Shown one piece after another: positions 60,008 through 64,000 of a stretch of DNA of 64,000 bases (its first letter is position 1; the number at the start of each line of letters is the position of its first letter). The notes beneath the pieces were generated by a model that was not told the origin of the DNA, did no database searches, and was given only the letters and a program-made list of their open reading frames with translations. The position numbers and the translations under genes are program-made. This DNA comes from Astropecten irregularis (taxonomy: Eukaryota; Echinodermata; Asteroidea; Paxillosida; Astropectinidae). Location of the stretch: contig OZ020244.1 of assembly GCA_963971285.1 (NCBI GenBank), forward strand, positions 25,606,001-25,670,000. The letters are read 5' to 3'.

Positions 60008-60739
60008 GGCGCAAGCACTCCACACTCAACACGTATGGATTATACAATCCTGGTAAATAGTTTCACCTGCAGATGTACTTTCTATTACAACCTGCCATCA
60101 GTGTACGCCACGACCAGGCCATGAGGGCATCTGTTGCTATGGTAACCAGTCCTCATTGGATCTGTATATCAACACAATTAAGCGCAAATGCCAGGTTATT
60201 TGGATTTTATTTAATGAGGGACACCGATGTTTGACAAGGCGTCTGTTAAACTGTCCCTTGTACTGATTAACAGATTCACTACAATTAATATTTGGAATAC
60301 AAGGTAAAATACATACATGTACAGTACATCAGGATATCATATAATGTACAAGAAGATTATATTTTATTACTGCAGTACATCTTACATATTAAAACTACAA
60401 TACAGTTATTTGAAATACAGAGTTAGTAAAATACATTCGGGGAATCACGTACACATAGTACAAGAAGGTTATATTCCATTACTGTACATATCCATGTATG
60501 CAACTTAAAACCGAAAACCCAGGGCATCTATTTCAACTTCCTTTTTAACACTGCCTGTGTTTGAAATTTGATTCTGAGGCAACCAGACTTTAGCCACAAT
60601 TTTTTCAAATTAGGCTTTCATTTATAGTTGAAAACTGAGAATCCCAAATGTTGAATTTCAACCTTTAGCTTATTAATGTACGTACGCACTAAGTACCCCT
60701 AAGGCTTACAGAGACACCATGTAATACTGTACACTCATT

Positions 60740-60860
60740 TCAGGAAGGTGTGTGGTAAATGAGAAGGACCGGTGAGAGTAAATCTCGACGTTTCAGACAG
60801 TGTGCTCTGACTGTCCTCAGGAGAGAGAGGTCTTTAGCTCTTCAACCTTGTTCTGAATAA
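60740..60860 (-). repeat. Hammerhead-like repeat fragment (CTGAGGA ... GAAACGTC)
   Basis: Minus strand: CTGAGGA (60814-60820), stem ACAGT/ACTGT, GAAAC (60790-60794), GTC, then 'gagatttactctcacc'. Confidence 0.4.
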
Positions 60861-61189
60861 AACTGAATTAATTAATTAGCTCAAATAAAGCAGCAAGGAA
60901 AACTCTGGATGAAAAGCTCATAGCTGCGACAGCATGAAGCCCGATCGATGGACTTAATATAATATTGATTTGTATATAATTAATATTTCATTAATGCACA
61001 CTATTTAACAGCCCTAGGCCTGAATTTTAGTGTGTTTTAGAATGTACATTGTGTACAGTGTGCTCTACAATTGCATTACCAGTAATAAAATAAAAAATCA
61101 AAACAATTTTGATTACATGTACAGATGTACACTAAATAAGTAGTGTTTCAAAATACCATTAGTTATAATGACATTCACTAAAAAAAAAA

Positions 61190-61207
61190 GGGCCCGGCCG
61201 CCCGGGC
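61190..61207. other. GC-rich palindromic cluster after an A10 run
   Basis: GGGCCCGGCCGCCCGGGC in otherwise AT-rich DNA. Confidence 0.6.
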
Positions 61208-63252
61208 ATACATCTAAGGAGGTGTTTAGAGTTTAGGGTATCCATATTGCTGAACCTATTGGGTATATCACTCATGCTTCAAAGCATTGGAGCTCCCTGG
61301 TTAACATTGTATATATATACACTTAGGGCAACAATTGTTTGGTACTTTTATCAAAAATGAAATTCTATAAGGATTTTGAACGGTGGACAGTGGACCATCT
61401 TTACATAAAATGATGAAAATATCACCGGAGAGTGAGGTTTGAAGCACACACAATGCACTGTTTTCAGTCCTACTTTAACTACTACATGTACATGTACTTC
61501 TACTGCCTAAACCAGCTTCCAAACATCTTCTCAGCTACTAACTGACTGGTGGTCTCTTCACATTTCAATTCCTTCTATGGCTCTAAAAAGCATATTTCAT
61601 TGCTTGTTTGTTTTCTTTGCTTCTTGTATTACATACACTGTACAATATATCTGCAGTATTTTTTGTCCATGTTTATTATTCAGCCCCAGAAAGCTTCACA
61701 TAGCATGAGAATATAGTACCTCAATACCTAAATGTAAACAGCCTGCTTACTTTCTCAAATTAAGGCACTGGGAATTTGTATGTTCAATACATGGGGTCTA
61801 CAGGTCATTCCGGCACGTTCGGACAAGATTTGTGACAGTCCCGGTGTTACATCTACACACTTGCACATCCATGGATGACTGCATTATCCTTAAATAAATA
61901 ATAGACGTGCAGCTGCAGCTGATCTTCAAATTCAAATGAAATCAGCTGGCAAATTAAACTGAACAATATATCAGTGCTATAGAGTAAAGAATAATGTATG
62001 CACGTATGCAAGTGCGGTACACACATAAGATTGGACACTGTCACAAATCATGATGCCCCAGTGACCCATATTGAACCAAAACGTCATGTACCAACATGAT
62101 GATACATTAAACACAATTAACAGTTTATTTCCTTAGAAACAAAACTTACAATTTGATTTTCAAACTCACCCTTTCCGTTTTCTGATAATTTGGCTGTGCT
62201 ACAAGTAATTAGGCCTAATGCTACATTTTGTAATTTGATAGAATTTTATCCAGATCTGCATTTTGAGTGTGAGAAAAATGACACAAAATTTTACAAAAAG
62301 TACACGGTGCAAAAAAATAAAAATGCCAATGACGGCTGGTTTTGCTGATGTGTAATTATTGTGTATAATATATACAAGAACGTGTACACGTGTACAGCAT
62401 GAACTGACAGATTTGTTAATTCTGCTAGTTACCATGGTAACTGGATTCACTACAGGCCATTGGAATATGAAGCACTAGACAATTGAGCACAAGCACAGCT
62501 GCCTGAAGATGTGTACCGTGTGTGTACAGCTTGTGCAGATCTGTCTGTACATCACATGTATGCACAAATGCAGGGAAAACATTAATTGATGCAGATCAGT
62601 TTGTGTGTACACTTCATATTACAGTGTAGTCTAAATACAGGTGTTACACATGTAGTGTAAATTTACATTGCTCTTACTGTATAAGTGAGTTTCTTTAGCC
62701 AGGATGTATGTCCAACAGATAAATGACTGGCTTCCATCAGTGTCCCACCAAAATTGTACACTAAAGACATGAAAAAATGCACGCATGAAAAACAAAATTC
62801 ACTTGCAAATAGGGCCTACAGTATAATACATGATAATGCATTGTAATAAGTTCAAAACCACAAAATCTGTGTTCATGTACACTGTACTACATACATGTGC
62901 TTTTAGTACCATTATTTATTCTTCATACAGTATTCTGATTCCGAAAAATTGAAATATGTGAATTAAATTATGTGTTACAGAATTCTCAGCTAATTTAATT
63001 TCTTTTTGGGGTAAAACCATGGTTAAATTGCATTAGAAATATAGCAACAAATAAAACAATTCCCATTTAATAACAATTTACAATGTAGTGCTATAAGAAA
63101 GATTGCACATTTAAATGTTGTTAACGACTGAAAACCTGTTGGTTTGGTTTAGGAAATGGATGATAAATGAAACCAAACTCTTGAACCTTCTATTTTTGAA
63201 CCTATCACAAACCGACTTCAATTCATAAACAATGCCATATAAATTGGTAATA

Positions 63253-63258
63253 ATTTAT
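63253..63258 (-). terminator. Possible polyadenylation signal AATAAA for the upstream gene
   Basis: TTTATT on the plus strand reads AATAAA on the minus strand, about 150 bases after the stop codon of the candidate terminal exon. AT-rich sequence makes chance matches common. Confidence 0.25.
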
Positions 63259-63407
63259 TGAATTGAAAATCGTGTTGGATCTCATACAAGTAAGCCATTA
63301 ACATATTGTGCTTAATATAAAAAACTAAATTTAAGACTTAGGAATCATTTCACATTTTATTTCAAAGGGAAGGATGATGTTGGCATCTGTACAATACTAG
63401 TAAAATC

Positions 63408-63774
63408 CTATGTAATGTATTTTCGCCCCTGCTTGAAACACTGCAATTCTAGTTGCAGTAAGAACTTCAGTAGTCTTCTTTTATTTTTACAGTCTGACAA
63501 GATTAATGGTACAACAATGTTTGAAGTCATCTTGCTCTGCAAATAGAATTTCAGCCCAGCACTGGCTGAACAAGGTTGCCCCCCACTACCTCTGCTATCA
63601 GTATTTAAAATCACTGTACTGAGCACTGTGAGTGTGACAATACTATGCTGGTTAGGGCACTCTCCTTGATTAAAATTGCTTAATGTCAGTACCTCACAGC
63701 GAGTCATTGCATCTCTTTCACTACCTGGAAATTTTCCAAGCTTTGGCCATTCAATCATTTTTTTTATGACAGAC
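63408..63774 (-). CDS. Candidate 3'-terminal exon of an unrelated upstream gene
   Basis: A 121-codon open frame (stop at 63408-63410) begins at a good acceptor (TTTTATTTACACAG, intronic side at 63775 and rightwards) in phase 2. Its composition is protein-like: 'KMIEWPKLGKFPGSERDAMT', 'LKFYLQSKMTSNIVVPLIL', 'CKNKRRLLKFLLQLELQ'. A minus-strand AATAAA lies about 150 bases past the stop (63253-63258). The frame does not join in phase to exon 1 of the giant gene, which has its own ATG with an upstream in-frame stop. I do not recognise the family. It could instead be a chance frame. Confidence 0.42.
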
Positions 63775-64000
63775 CTGTGTAAATAAAATCTTATTTAGAC
63801 TTCTTCATCTGTGTATTAATTTAATTGGGTCGAACCTCAAAGTTGGAGCATGAGTTTGTGATAGACTGATAGTGTCCATGTTACATTAGCACGTAAATTG
63901 TATACACTATTACTTCACTCAATGAATATATTAGTACATGTTTGTTTTACTTCTTCAACATGAAAATACATTGATCAAAGGTACTGTAGAAGTCATAGTG

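Larger units (their letters stand above)
54900..58541. other. Intron 2 (3.6 kb): repeats only
   Basis: Holds inverted SINE-B halves (54985-55082), two MITE family D copies (55095-55460, 56290-56640) and the tandem 'GAAAGATCCTGCTAGGATCG' array (57490-57975). Nothing coding seen. Confidence 0.6.
60026..63407. other. Intergenic region, no gene supported
   Basis: Upstream flank of the giant gene. No open frame with coding character, no convincing TATA box. AT-rich DNA with short TACATGTACA-type runs, a hammerhead-like repeat fragment (60740-60860) and a GC-rich palindromic cluster (61190-61207). A 5'UTR and promoter must lie here or at 60008-60100, but I cannot place them. Confidence 0.6.

Overview
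The window is animal nuclear DNA: AT-rich, dense in introns, and crowded with short inverted-repeat elements, tRNA-derived SINEs and minisatellites. Intron density, the SINE and MITE types and one degenerate non-LTR retrotransposon suggest a marine deuterostome invertebrate, probably an echinoderm. That placement is an inference from general character, not from a marker gene.

Almost all coding content belongs to one very large gene on the minus strand. It starts at the ATG at 60007 and is still open at the left edge, where the last exon seen is 260-396. I could place 54 coding exons. All use GT-AG introns, and reading phase is kept across every junction except one (exon 39 to exon 40). They encode about 3,070 residues. 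Protein order is: an N-myristoylation-type N-terminus (MGNGVSK); seven degenerate cupredoxin-like domains (exons 2-20); a chitobiase C-terminal-like Ig-fold domain (exons 21-23); two FN3-like domains (exons 24-28); a long acidic, disordered stretch made mostly by one 1,039-bp exon (23594-24632); then about fourteen more FN3 domains (exons 31-54), with a short helical linker near the left edge. No signal peptide or membrane segment is visible. I do not recognise a named orthologue, so no symbol is given.

At the right edge, 63408-63774 (minus) looks like the 3'-terminal coding exon of an unrelated upstream gene. The 3.4 kb between the two genes holds no gene that I can support.

The introns carry: three tRNA-derived SINE families; at least ten short terminal-inverted-repeat (MITE-like) families, several nested; a 1,456-bp TA-flanked element inside an older MITE (31920-33375); a truncated non-LTR retrotransposon whose 3' tail abuts exon 40; several minisatellites, some within tens of bases of splice sites; and dispersed repeats with a hammerhead-ribozyme-like core (CTGA-stem-GAAAC).

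The most unusual content is the giant gene itself: an intracellular-looking, probably lipidated N-terminus leading into cupredoxin, chitobiase-C and FN3 modules that are usually thought of as extracellular.
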